Origin: Elephas maximus indicus
Taxonomy: Eukaryota > Chordata > Mammalia > Proboscidea > Elephantidae
DNA: 64,000 nucleotides
Direction: 5' to 3'
Assembly: GCF_024166365.1 (NCBI RefSeq)
Contig: NC_064842.1
Span: forward strand, 24,151,001-24,215,000
Part shown: piece after piece, positions 22,922 to 34,945 of the stretch
How the letters are laid out: each line of letters begins with the position of its first letter
Numbering within the stretch: the first letter of the stretch is position 1
Notes under the pieces: model-generated
What the model was told of the DNA's origin: nothing
Seen by the model: only the letters and a program-made list of their open reading frames with translations
The model's database searches: none
Translations under genes and position numbers: made by a program

Positions 22922-23189
22922 TACCTTTCGGTGTAAAGAACTGTTATTTCTGGGGCTCTGGAAATAAGAACAAAAATATTGGAAATCATAGCACATTCTG
23001 CAAAGAAAGGCCTTGACTTGCAGAGCAGAGAGAATTTATTTCACTGACTAGTGTGAGGGGTCTGAATTTCTTATTAAATTCCTTCATGAAGAATTATTGA
23101 TCGTGTACTAGATAGAAAGCTACATATATTGAAAAAAATATTTCAGACCAATTGAATCGTTAAAGCATGAAAATAGGCTGTAGGGTTTT

Positions 23190-23505
23190 ATTCATTTGAC
23201 AAATATAGCATGAGTACCTGCCAAATGTCAAAGCACTTTTCTAGGTTCTGTACATATCAGGGAAAAGAAAAGAAAACAAAACATGAAAAACAAACGAGAA
23301 CCCAGCCCTTATGGAGCTTACGTTTTAGTGAGGGGAGATAGGCAATAAACACATTTATAAATGTTTCAGAAGTTAGTAAGTTCTGTGGAGAAAATAAAAT
23401 AAGGTAAATAAGTTGACAGTGGGACGGGAAGATCAGAAAGGACTTGGGAAGGCTGCTCTGATTAGTTGATATCTGAGCAGAGCATAGATGACACGCCATA
23501 AAGAA
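23190..23505 (-). mobile_element. L2-type LINE fragment
   Basis: TTATTCATTTGACAAATATA, CCTTATGGAGCTTACGTTTT and GGGAAGGCTGCTCTGA follow the antisense of the L2 3' part. Ancient. Confidence 0.6.
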
Positions 23506-23675
23506 GTCACATGGACATCTGGGAGAGACCTGTTCTAGCTAGGAATCACTGTAAGCCCAAAAGCATGTTTCTGTACCCAGCTTCGTTTGTAACTAAGGAA
23601 TCGCCTCTGTGCTTTTCCTCTCCTGTTGGTGATATTTTGGACTACTATGGCCCCAGCTTAAATTACTACCCTCCT

Positions 23676-23860
23676 AAAAAAAAAAAAAAAAAAAGAAAAA
23701 CCCACACCCGTTGCCATGTAGTAGATTCCGACTCATAGTGACCCTATAGGACAGAGTAGAACTGCCCCTTAGGGTTTCCAAGGAGCACCTGGTAGATTCG
23801 AACTACTGACCTTTTGGTTTGCAGGCATAGCTCTTAACTACTACACCACCAGGGTCCCCA
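23676..23860 (-). mobile_element. AfroSINE, short form
   Basis: A-run at left (its 3' end), CCTATAGGACAGAGTAGAAC, and head CTACTACACCACCAGGG-type at right. Confidence 0.93.
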
Positions 23861-24155
23861 AGTCATCCTAAATCTGTTTCTCCTGTCTCCTGTTGGCTGG
23901 CATGGAATCCTGGACTCCAGAAAGTTAACATTCCTGCTGTGCTCTCTATCTTTCAAACCTCCTCTCAGAAAAAGATGAAAAAAGAGAGGGCAGGACATAT
24001 ATAACCAATACCTGAAGTATTGCTTCAACTATGAATGGGGAGCACTTGGGACAGACTTCTGGAGACCTTCCCTTTATTAGTAGTAAGATGAATTTGATAA
24101 CAAAAAAAAAAAAAAGTAAGATTAATTTGATATCTCTTTTAAAATGTTATACAGC

Positions 24156-24389
24156 TAAACCAAACCAAACCCACTGCTGATGAATTGATTCCAACTCATA
24201 GCAACTCCACAGGACAGAGTAGAACTGCCCCATAGACTTTCCAAGGCTGTAATTCTTTACAGAAGCAGACTGGCCCATCTGTCTCCCACTGATCAGCTGG
24301 TGGGTTAGAACTGCGGACCTTTCGGTTACCAGCTGAGTGCCTTAACCACAGTGCCACTATAAAAAAAAAAAGCCACTAGGGCTCCCTTA
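24156..24389 (-). mobile_element. AfroSINE, long form, with an A-run inside the head
   Basis: Flanked by TTATACAGC (24147-24155) and TTACACAGC (24390-24398). The head is split by an A-run at 24361-24371 with GCCACTA on both sides, suggesting slippage or a small duplication. Confidence 0.9.
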
Positions 24390-24398
24390 TTACACAGC

Positions 24399-26370
24399 AT
24401 AAGGATAAAACTAGGGACCTTTCAGAAAGTTCTGCACTTCCCAGCGGAATACTTGTCATCAGAGTGAATCTGGAGAAGTGCCTGGGGCTGTGGGTACCAG
24501 CACTAGGAGAAATATGGTTATTTGTGGTGGTGGGAGGGGGGATCTACTCTGTAAAGAAGCTGGAAGCCTCTATCACACGGTAAACTTTATTGGTTGAGCT
24601 GAAATGGTGGAGGACTGCTGAATCAGGAAAAAACAAATAACAACAATACAAAGGTAGTTGGCTTCAAGCTGAAGTAGAAGGGACCTTCTACTTCAGACTT
24701 CAGGAAAATGTGGCTGCCATTGCCAATGTGAAGATTAGCCAAGATATTGATGGAGAGCACCCAAGTTCAGCGAGGGTTGAAGCCAGTCAATGATGGCCTG
24801 GAAATATACTTCAGCAAAATTAATAGGGCGGAAAGCAGTGGGAATGATATTTCCAAGGGCACGGAGGCAGATATTCTTGGGTAAAACCCAAGAGAAGTTT
24901 GAAAATTTCCAGAAAAAAATTTCTTTTTCAGGTTCCTGGCTATTACTTTTGAAAGTTATGATTTTTGTAGATCAGGAGTTAAGATTTTAGCTCTGTTCAT
25001 TTTGCATCAGCCCTTCCTTGAAGGCAGTACTTGTAAAAATCTATAGTTCCTGTGTGCAGGATTTGGCCAGGGTTGGGTTGGTGGTTATGGTGGTGGTGAG
25101 AGAGAAGATACCTCTTAATATCTCAAAATCACATTTTTTTTTACCAATGTGTGATGTTACTGTGTATTTAAAATACTATAGTCTTATTTATTGGTACAGT
25201 TCATTTCGTCATGGGCTTCCTACCTTTCGTCTGTCTTCTAGTTATCCAGGGATGGATTACCCAATAAGCATGGGCTTACTTGTGCTTACATACTAATCTG
25301 TAGGGCACAATTTCACCTGTAGATGTGGTGAAAAACGGGTGAAATTGTGCCCTACAGATTAGTAAGGAATCATAATTAAGCCCCTGTGTACCATGCTTAC
25401 TTTATGCCTGTGCGTACCTTGCTTACTGGTTAATCTACCTCTGTACTTACTGGTTGTATAAGGCAGACACAGTATCTCCTAACACATGAAATTAGCCAGA
25501 GTTTGAAAAATAAATTTTATTCAAGTCAATTGTTGGTTTATTAGAAGTAGATGTTGCACAGTTTTCTGTTGGCTGCTTGTCATGTAGGCGGTGAGGTTTG
25601 ATGAACCAGATACTGAGCCTGAGTGTATCATGAGGGCTAGTTAGGTTAGAAACAGAGCTCCAGTTCAGAAAGGACAGAGCTAAGGCTTGCTAGGATTACT
25701 AATTCCTTCCAACCTCAGTGATGCCCTTGGACGTGCATTATAAAGAATAGCTGAGGTCATCAGGGAGATTTAATAACCCTTTCATGCCTGGCTGTACATA
25801 TAGTGACCATGAATTTCTTCAGCCTCTGGGGTTTATTGAGAAGCTGCTGTACCATTGACAGTGCACGCAGCCACAAGGCAGGGGCCTTTATGACTGTTTG
25901 AAACCAAAGAAATGGGCATATGCCACAAATTACTGTTTTTACAGGGTATTGTATGATGTGTCTGAATTTGTGGTAGGAAAAAGAGAAATTTTGAAAATTT
26001 TTGTTATACATATGTACCAGTAGACCTCACTGGGGAGTCTGGGATATAATTGGTGGTACTTCATATGTACCGCTCAACACTTATGATAGGCTTGTTGGAG
26101 GGGGGCAAGACAAAAAAAATCCATACTACCTACCAAAAATTCAGAAACACTCAATGATTTAGAATGATTCCATTAATGAAAACACATGGTCTCAACAAAA
26201 AACAGAAAATAACTGGGTCACCAAAGTGTTAAAGTAGTAAGTGGTATAAGGAGAAAGGAGAGTTGTCTTCACATATTCAGAGAATTGTCATATGGCTTAG
26301 AGAGTTTATTACTCTGTCTTCTTCTAGACCAGTGCTTTTTAAGGATTTTTGCTCATGTACACCCAAGAAT
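24399..26370. other. No gene recognised; contains a perfect inverted repeat
   Basis: About 2 kb without a repeat I can name, apart from the hairpin listed separately. The frames at 24790-24990 and 25018-25296 show no family signal. Confidence 0.45.
25291..25364. repeat. Perfect 27-bp inverted repeat with a 20-nt loop
   Basis: The left arm, 25291-25317 (TACTAATCTGTAGGGC..TTCACC), is the exact reverse complement of the right arm, 25338-25364 (GGTGAAATTGTGCCC..ATTAGTA). The spacer is 25318-25337. No mismatch in 27 pairs. Confidence 0.97.
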
Positions 26371-26540
26371 TGAGCCCTAGTGGTGTAGTGGTCAAGAGCT
26401 ATGGCTGCTAACCAAAAGGTTGGCAGTTTGATTCCACCAGCAGCTCCTTGGAAACCATATGGGGCTGCTCTACTCTGTCCTATATGGTCCTTGTGAGTCG
26501 GAATCTACTCAACAGCAACAGGCTAGGTTTTTGGTTTTGG
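26371..26540 (+). mobile_element. AfroSINE, short form
   Basis: TGAGCCCTAGTGGTGTAGTG, CTCCTTGGAAACCATATGGG, GAGTCGGAATCTACTCAACA, T-rich end. Confidence 0.93.
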
Positions 26541-26882
26541 TATATGCCTTTTGCATATTTTTAATTTATCCTCTAAACAAATTTATCATAAGTTTGATAG
26601 CTCAAAGGGCGTAATTTCCTGCACATACTATGTTGTCTTTCTTTGTTAGATATATTTTTATCAAAACCTTGCAGTGCAGATTTGCTCATTCATTTATGGA
26701 AAATGTACACGATATAAGCCAATTGGCAAAGCCAGTCCTCATTGTCAAACTAATCAGCCAAATTATATTTACTTTCTGCGAGGGGAAAAAAAAAAAACTG
26801 ACCTAATTCTTAAATTTAAAGAAAAGTGCTAATATGTGCTCTTACGACAACCATCTCAATCCTGAATTTTAATTCATAAAAA

Positions 26883-26946
26883 GATGAGTGGATGGATGAA
26901 CAGATGGATGGATAGTTATATAGGTATATAGATAGATATGTGGGTA
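26883..26946. repeat. Simple repeat (GATG/GATA)n
   Basis: GATGAGTGGATGGATGAAC through ATAGATAGATATGTGGG, imperfect. Confidence 0.85.
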
Positions 26947-29708
26947 GATTAATCAATTGATAGAGGCATGGAGCATTGCCATGAATTTGGTCTCTGGATG
27001 AAATTAGGCGCTGCTCTCCTCAGTATTTCTTACTGAAACTCTATTTGCTTTTCTGTCACAGGACATTCTTTCATCAACTATGCACTTTAAAACTGTCTTT
27101 TTGTTTGTTGCCTGGACTTTTCGCACACTGGAGAAATGGAGCATTGTAAGTAAGATTCAGGCTGGGGGAAAGTATGTCATGTAGAATAGGAAAAAGGTGA
27201 TTGTAAAGGAGGAAATTATCTTTTCAAGCAGGTCATCTTTGGGAAAGAGTGCCTATGGAAGCTGAGGGTATGGAAAACAACTTCCTTAAACTGACCATGC
27301 TCTAGTACCTTCTAGTCAGTCCTTATGTGTTCCTAGGGTACTCATAGCCCATTTTGAAAACCAACACCTTAGAAGGCAAGGATAGAACCAGTGGAAAAAG
27401 TATAAAAAAATAGAAAACTCTCTACACACAAATAGAGTGCTTCATGAAATGAGTTTTTTGTTGTTGGACTTATTTACACAGAATCTGGATGGTCAGTTGT
27501 CAAGGATGCTGAAGGTGAGATCCTTGCATTGAATATAAAGTTGACTGCAGATTACCTAAAGAGTCCTTTCCAGCTCAAGAATCTATGATATTCTAGTCAG
27601 GGTTGCCCAAACCTTGTAGTGCATTAGGATCTTAATCTTATTTTAGAATCCCAAAAGAAGCAAGAAATCCATTATCTCTTAATAAACAATGGGTATTTAT
27701 TTTCTTTTCATTTATCTCTATCTCTCTTCACACACTGGTTCTACCTTGTGACATCACCTACAGTTTGGCACCTGTTACCTAACACAATGGGATGCAATTT
27801 GCTTAATAATACACAAATTGTTTTTACTTCAGAAGCAGGGAGGTCTTAAATTGGGCAAGAAGGCACACACAAAGTTTATATACTTGGTCCCAACAAGGCA
27901 AGACTTATTTCTGGGTTGAGAGACAAGTAGGGCAGAAGAAGAGGATTGGGGTAGTGTGGGCAGAAAGAGCAGAGCAGAAAGGATGGTATCTTCACTCAGT
28001 TCTCCCATTTCCATAGTGAAAGCCAATAGGTGTGTACTGTTTGTTTCTCACAATCAAAGAGGGAATAGAATTTTGGCAAGCTTTTTATCTGGTTTTCTGT
28101 GGAAGTCACTATTAAGTCTGATCTTGCAGCTGGTTGGGGTGTGGATTGGTATGGGAGGTGGGAGGTGTGTGGGGAGTCCTCTTATATCTTATCATTACCA
28201 CCAACCCCACAATGACTCCCAGGACTAATTTAACAACTAAAGATAATGTCACTGATTCCATGGCAAGGGTGGGAATGATTTTACACAATGGTTATCTAGG
28301 GAAATATTTACTTCCGGCCTAGTGGCAAGGACTGGCCTTTTTATATTGTTCTGAACTTAACCTCAGAGGAGGCCCTTCCCTGAGAAGTCACAGTTAAAAG
28401 AACTCGCTGCAGATGATAGGTAGTACTGGAATTCCTTAATCTTCCCTGTTAATTGAAGGCCTTCCTCTGTATTTAGTCTAAGCACACACTGATTCTTTCC
28501 ATTGCAAGCTAATATGGCAGCACCATGATGTAGTTAACAATCTACCCCTTGTAGAGAAAATCAGGTAAAGCAGCCAGGATTCCAAAGGTACACTGTGTTC
28601 CCGAACCCAGGGTGTGGGAGTTGTGTCAAGGGCCAGGTGTTCGGATCCATGGGCCAAGAATTTAATAAAATAGAATATTATGAAATCTACAAGAAGCTGA
28701 AGCAAAATTAGGACAAAAGGGCAACGGGTAAAAATGCCACAGAACGACCACAAGTAGACCAAGGAATTTCCACTTCAAAACAGCAGGTAGCTGCCCTCTC
28801 TTCATAAATTTGTAAATGCCTGAGACAACAGGATATGTTTTAGAATGAAAGAAAAAAAAAGTGCTATGGATATATAGTTTTCCAAACTCTTATATTTGTG
28901 GAGAATAACTTAGGAAAAAGATAATGCATACTGATAGCTGAAGTAATGATAATTTTTTCAATTGCATTTTTAAAAACAATGCTGGATAGTTTAAAAATAC
29001 TATTATTTTCATTGGAAATTGATGACTATTTTTAGGAAACAGAAAACATCTGTTTCAAGGGTGAAATATACCCAGTTCGGTCAAATAAAAAAAAAAAATT
29101 GGTGAAGAAGATTTAAATAAATTGATTGGTTAATTAAGCAGAAATGACTAGTCCCATTTTCTTACTGAAACATAATTTAAGACTCCACAATTGTATCAAC
29201 CAATTCACTCAGCTTGCATTTTTATAAGATTTAAAATTTTTTACTTGTATTTTACAAGTTTTATAGTACTGCTTTAGTTTCAAGTAACAGATACTTGAGC
29301 TAAAACAGTTTAAAACAAAAAATTAAATTTATTCAGTAAATATTGGGGATACACAAAAATATCTCAACAACCAAGCTTGGAAAAGTGTGGAAATGCATTT
29401 GGGTCTCAGGGAAACTGGGGTATGGCAACCCTCTCTTATCTTTGTTTCTCTCTGTGATCAGATTCATTTCACCTTTTCCTTCCAGACTAGCCTCAGATGC
29501 GCCTCTGTTCACATGGTTAAAACATGGATGCTGAGAGCGCCAGTTTCACAGTCTTAGCCACCTGGGAAGACAATGGCCCCACAGTCTCTATGTAATGAAT
29601 TCAAAATTCTATGGGAAATATCTTGATTTGTTCAGTCAAATGCCAATCCTCAAATCAATGAAATGTGGCCAAGAGAGCAGAGTCATATTTTACAAGTTGC
29701 TTCTCCAT
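26947..29708. other. Long unassigned stretch
   Basis: 2.7 kb with no SINE or LINE I recognise. 28440-28800 and 29250-29640 have the feel of old interspersed repeats, but I cannot name them. No frame with a protein-family signal. Confidence 0.4.
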
Positions 29709-30184
29709 AGTCACCAGCATGTCACCACGTCTGTCAGTTTGTCACACTGTGGTAGCTTGGTGTTGCCTTGATACTGGAAGATTACCACTGGTATTTCAAA
29801 TGCCAACAGGGTCATCCTCGGTGGACAGGTTTCACCTGAGCTTCCAGACTAAGGCAGAGTAGGAAGAAGGACCTGGCAGTCTACTTCTGAAAAAACTGGC
29901 TAGTGAAAACCTTATGAATAACAGCAGAACACCATCTGATAAAGTGCTGGAAGGTGAGCCCCTCAGGTTGGAAGGCACTCAAAACACAACTGAGGAGGGG
30001 CTGCCTCCTCACAGTACAGTCAACCTTAATGTTATGGATGGAGTCAAGCTTTCAGGACCTCATTTGCTGATGTGGCACAAGCCAAAATGAGAAGAAACAG
30101 CTGCAAACATCCATTAATAATTGGAAGGTGGAATGTATGAAGTATGAATTTAGGAAAATTGGAAATAGTCAAAAATGAAATGGA

Positions 30185-30714
30185 GTTGGTGCCTGGCCAC
30201 AATCGATGACTCCCCTGTGAGGGAGCACAATCGATGACTCCCCTGTGAGGGAGCACAATAGAGAACCCCTGAGGGAGCAGGAGATCAGTGGGATGCAGAC
30301 CCCAAATTCTCATAAAAAGACCATACTTAATGGTCTGGCTGTGACTAGAGGAATCCCGGCGGGCATGGTCCCCAAACCTTCTGTTGGCACAGGACGGGAA
30401 CCATCCCCGAAGACAATTCATCAGACATGAAGCAGACTGGACAGTTGGTGGGAGAGAGATGCTGATGAAGAGTGAGCTAATTATATCAGGTGGACACTGG
30501 AGACTGTGTTGGCATCTCCTGTCTGGAGGGGGGATGGGAGGAGAGAGAGAGTTGGAGGCTGGCAAAGTTTTCACGAAAGGAGAGACTGGAAGGGCTGACT
30601 CACTAGGGGGAGAGCAAGTGGGAGTAAGGAGTAAGATGTATATTAACTTATATGTGACAGACTGACTTGATTTGTAAACGTTCACTTGAAGCTCAATAAA
30701 AGTTAATAATAAAA
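30185..30714 (+). mobile_element. Younger L1 3' UTR insertion within RTE
   Basis: A 530-bp 5'-truncated copy with AATAAA at about 30694-30699 and a short A-rich end. Perfect 13-bp duplications AAAATGAAATGGA lie at 30172-30184 and 30715-30727. It differs from the older L1 tails at 49321 and 59830 in its purine-rich segment and 3' terminus. Confidence 0.92.
30198..30277 (+). repeat. Tandem 28-bp repeat in the L1 3' UTR
   Basis: Two identical 28-bp units, each CACAATCGATGACTCCCCTG plus TGAGGGAG (30198-30225, 30226-30253), and a third diverged 24-bp unit to 30277. Confidence 0.95.
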
Positions 30715-30917
30715 AAAATGAAATGGAATGCATAAACATTGATATCCTAGGCATTAATGAGCTGAAATGGACTGGTATTGGCCATTTCGAATCAGACAAT
30801 TATATAGTCTACTATGCCAGGAATGATAACTTGAAGAGGCGTGGCGTTGTGTTCATTGTTAAGAAGAACATTTCAAGACCTATCCTGAAGCATGATGTCT
30901 CCTGAAGCATGATGTCT

Positions 30918-30966
30918 CCTAAAGCCCATTGCCATCCAGTCGATTCCAACTCACAGAGACCCTATA
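30918..30966 (-). mobile_element. AfroSINE 3' tail fragment in RTE
   Basis: Reads CATTGCCATCCAGTCGATTC on the plus strand. The flanking words GATGTCTC and AATGTCTC suggest a target duplication. Just to its left a 17-bp word, CCTGAAGCATGATGTCT, is tandemly doubled (30884-30917). Confidence 0.75.
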
Positions 30967-32960
30967 CAATGTCTCAGTGATAGGAAAACATTCATATGCT
31001 AACAAGGAAGACCAGTTAACAGGACTGTTGTTCATATATATGTACCAGCACCAACCACTAATACCAAAGATGAAGAAACTGAAGACTTTACCAACTTCTT
31101 CAGTCTGAAATTGATCAAACATACAATCAAGAAGCATGGATAATTACTGTGATTGGAATGTAAAAGTTAGAAACAAAGAAGGATTTGTAGTTGAAAAATA
31201 CGGCCTTGGTGATAGAAATGATGCTAGAGATTACATGACAGAATTTTGCCAAACCAATGACTTCTTCATTGCAAATACCTTTTTTCAACAACATAAATGT
31301 CAGCTATTCACATGGACCTTGCCAGATGGAGCACACAGGCATTAAATCAACTACATCCATGAAAAGAGATGATGGAGAAGCTCAATATCATCAGTCAGAA
31401 TAAGGCCAGGGTCTGCCCGTGGAACAGATCATCAATTGCTTATCTGCAACCTCAAGTTAAAGTTGAAGAAAATTAAAAAAAGTCCTTGAGGGCATAAGTA
31501 CTACCTCGACTATAAAAAAAAAAAATTATTATCTCCCCTGAATTTAGAGACTATGCCAAGAATAGATTTGACCCATTGAACACTAATGGCCGAAGACCAA
31601 ATGAGTTGTGAAATGACATCAGGGACATCATACACAAAGAAAACAAGGGGTAATTAAAAAGACAGGAAAGAAAGAAAAGACCAGAATGGATGTCAGAAGA
31701 GACTCTGAAACTTGCTTTTGAACATAGAATAGCTAAAATGAAAGGGAGAAATGATGAAGTAAAAGAGTTGAACTGAAGATTTCAAAGGGCAGCTCCAGAA
31801 GACAAAGTAAAGTATTGAAATGAGCAAAGACCTGGAGATAGAAAACTAAACATGCTTGGCATTTCTCGAGCTGAAAGAACTGAAGAAAAAATTCAAGACT
31901 TGAGTTGCAGTATTGAAGGATTCTATGGGGAAAATATTAAATGATGCAGGAAGCATTGAGAGAAGATGGAAGGAATACACAGAGTCATTTTACCAAAAAG
32001 AATTGGTTGACATTCAACCATTTCAGGAGGTAGCATATGATCAGGAATCGATGGTACTGAAGGAAGAGGTCCAAGCTGCACTGAAGGCATTGGCAAAAAG
32101 CCAAGTCTCCAGGAATTGACAGAATACCATTCGAGATGTCTCAACAAAAGGATGCGGCACTGGAAGCGCTCACTAGTCTATGCCAAGAAATTTGGAAGAG
32201 AACTACCTGGCCAACGGACTGGAAGAGATCCATATTTATACCCATTCCAAAGAAATGAGATCCAATACAATGTGGAAACTATTGAACAATATTATTAATA
32301 TCACGCACAAGTAAAATTTTGCTGAAGAGCATTCAAAAGTTGTTGCAGCAGTACATCGACAGGGAATGGCCCAAAATTCAAGCTGGGTTCAGAAGAGGAT
32401 GTGGAACAAGGGGTATCATTGCTGATGTCAGATGGATCCTGGCTGAAAGCAGAGAATAACAGAAAGATGTTTACCTGTGTTTTATTGACTATGCAAAAGC
32501 ATTTGACTGTGTGGATCATAAAAAATTTTGGGTAGAATTGCAAAGAATGAGAATTCCAGAACACTTGATTGCGCTCAGGGGGAACCTGTACTTAGACCAA
32601 GAGGCAGTCGTTGGAACAGAACAAGGGGATACTGCGTGGTTTAAAGCCAGGAAAGTTGTGTGTCAGGGTTGTATCCTTTCACCATACTTATTGATTCTGT
32701 ATGCTAAGCAAATAATCAGAGAAGCTGGACTATATGAAGAAGAATGGGGCATCAGGATTGGAGGAAGACTCATTAATAACCTGTGTGTGTTATGCAGATG
32801 ACACAACCTTACTTGCTGAAAACAAACTTGAAGCACTTACTGATGAAGATCAGACTACAGCCTTCAGTATGGATTACACCTCAACATAAAGAAAACAAAA
32901 ATTCTCACAACTGGACAGATAAGCAACATCACAATAAATGCAGAAAAGATTGAAGTTGTC

Positions 32961-33117
32961 AAACCCCCCAAAAACCAAACTCACTGCCATCCAGTCAGTT
33001 CTGACTCAGAGCGATCCTGTACGACAGAGTAGAACTGCCTCATAGAGTTTCCAAGGAGCGCCTGGTGGATTTGAACAGCTTACTTTTTGGTTAGCAGCCA
33101 TAGCTCTTAACCATTAC
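32961..33117 (-). mobile_element. AfroSINE, short form, inside RTE
   Basis: CCAAACTCACTGCCATCCAG at left to the tRNA head TAATGGTTAAGAGCTATGGC (minus strand). It separates GAAGTTGTCAA from GATTTCATTTTACTTGG of RTE. Confidence 0.93.
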
Positions 33118-33707
33118 AAAAAGATTTCATTTTACTTGGATCCAAAATCAACGACAATGGAAGCAGCGGTCAAGAAATCAAAGGAGGCATTGCATTGGGC
33201 AAATCTGCTGCAAAAGACCTCTTTAAAGTGTTAAAAAGCAAAGATGTCACTTTAAGGACTAAGGTGAGCCTGATCCAAGCCATGGTGTTTTCAATCATCT
33301 CATATGCATGTGAAAGCTGAAGAATTGATGCTTTTGAACTATGGTGTTGTCGAAGAATGTTGAATATACCATGGACTGCCAGAAGAAGAACAAATCTGTC
33401 TTGGAAGAAGTACAACCAGAATGCTCCTTAGAAGCAAGGATGGCAAGTCTTCGTCTCATGTATTTTGGACATGTTATCAGGAGGGACCAGTCCCTGGAGA
33501 AGGACATCATGCTCGGTAAAGTAAAGGGTCAACGAAAAAGAGGAAGAGCCTCAACGAGATGGACTGACACAGTGGTTGCAACAATGGGTTCAAACACAGC
33601 AACAATTTGAGGATGGCACAGGACCGGGCAGTGTTTTGTTGTTTTGTATAGGGTTGCTATGAGTTGTAATTGACTGGATGGCCCCTAAAAACAACAAGAA
33701 GTCACCA

Positions 33708-34711
33708 TTTCAACAAGGAAGTAGCATTCCCTCCAAAAGATATTTATCAGCTCCCACCAAAGCACCTTTCTGTTAAAAATCCACTGATATCTAGTTGATC
33801 TTTTCGACAATGACATATTGTTATGCTTTCTTAATTTTCTATACTATAAGCCATTGTTTTTTTGATAGCTACATTTTATATTAAATAAATTCATGTAGCA
33901 AGTTATGGAAGACCTTAACATAATGGAAACCTTTTCTTGTTTCAATCTCAGTATAAGTTCCGTATAAATATGCCTATTATCATAGGGTAGTGAGAACAAC
34001 AGCTCATTTTCTGGTGACCTGCATTGATCTAAATGGCGATCATAATCCGATGAAATGGTAAAGCAGAGAGGAGTTGCCCCAGGCTTCTGAGGGCATATGT
34101 CCAGATTGGAAGCTGAGACTGAAGATTTAATGACAAACAGTTGGGCAAAGCACAAAAAAGCGGTGAGGGAGAAAGGGAGAAAGGGAGGGGAGAAGAGAGG
34201 GAGACAAAGAGAGGAAGAAAAAGGTGGAAAGAAAAAGAAAGAGACAGATAGACAAGCCAACAGACCAACGGACAGACAGACAAATAGATAGCTAGATGGT
34301 AGAGTGATAGAATGATAGGGTGACAGACAGATCTTGTTCTTTATTTGCCAGCTGAAAATCAGGAAGTCTCAGCAGAGAGAAGCAGGGGATTGGTTACTGT
34401 GTATGCAGGATATGAAAGACTAAAATAGCCATAAAGTAGCCAAGCATGCCGTTAAAAACTTTTTTCATCATTCTTGCCCAGAGTAACTTCAGTTTGTCCA
34501 TGTCCTTACGACACTTGCAGTAATTTTAAACTCCGTGCAATGAAAATATGAAGTTTGATTTTTTTCTCCCCTCCACAGGTAAACACTTTCTGATGGATCC
34601 AAAAGAAAAGCAATTCTTAAAAAGGAAAAGCTAAGCATTTCTTTAAAAAAGAGAAAAATAAAACTCATTTTCAACGTATGTATCTAGAGATACCTATTTT
34701 TTTTCACGTGC
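33708..34711. other. Unassigned, with a purine-rich simple repeat at 34160-34330
   Basis: The repeat runs from GAGGGAGAAAGGGAGAAAGG through GACAGACAGACAAATAGATA. It makes misleading Pro/Ser/Phe-rich and Lys/Glu-rich frames on both strands. Confidence 0.7.
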
Positions 34712-34945
34712 GTTCCTGGAGTACGCACTACATGTGGTACAAACGGTTAAGTGCTTTGCTACTATCTGAAAGGATGGTAGTTCAAATCCATCCAGACAGA
34801 GGCATTTTGGAAGAAAGACCTAGGGATATACTTCTGAAAAATCACAACCATTGAAAGCCCTATGGATCACAGTTCTACTCTGACATTCGCGGGGTCCCGT
34901 GAGTTGGAATCAACTTGATGGCAACTGGTTTGGTTTTTCTGGTTT
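34712..34945 (+). mobile_element. AfroSINE, long form
   Basis: TGTGGTACAAACGGTTAAGT, TTGGAAGAAAGACCTAGGG, CTACTCTGACATTCGCGGGG, GAGTTGGAATCAACTTGATG. Confidence 0.9.

Larger units (their letters stand above)
29717..33699 (+). mobile_element. RTE LINE, near full length, with three insertions
   Basis: The insertion is bounded by AGTCACCA at 29709-29716 and 33700-33707. A 5' UTR starts near GTCTGTCAGTTTGTCACAC. The endonuclease part shows ILGINELKWTG around 30748-30780, with the catalytic Glu. RT words include CFIDYAKAFDCVDH (about 32475-32516), CILSPYL, and Y-A-D-D at 32791-32802. The C-terminus and RTE tail end in AAAAACAACAA. Insertions are an L1 tail (30185-30714), a SINE tail (30918-30966) and a SINE (32961-33117). 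Without these it is about 3.25 kb, the usual size of RTE elements. Multiple frameshifts and stops make it non-coding. Confidence 0.95.

Noticed and set aside
25291-25364. Hairpin as a transcription terminator
   Set aside because: Intrinsic hairpin terminators are a bacterial device; this is mammalian DNA and there is no adjacent gene.
30044-30799. 251-codon minus-strand open frame, the longest non-CHRM3 frame on that strand
   Set aside because: It runs antisense through the RTE 5' UTR and the young L1 3' UTR insertion and crosses their junction, so it is a chance frame in two unrelated repeats.
34029-34283. Ser/Leu/Phe-rich minus-strand frames resembling membrane proteins
   Set aside because: Translation of a purine-rich simple repeat.
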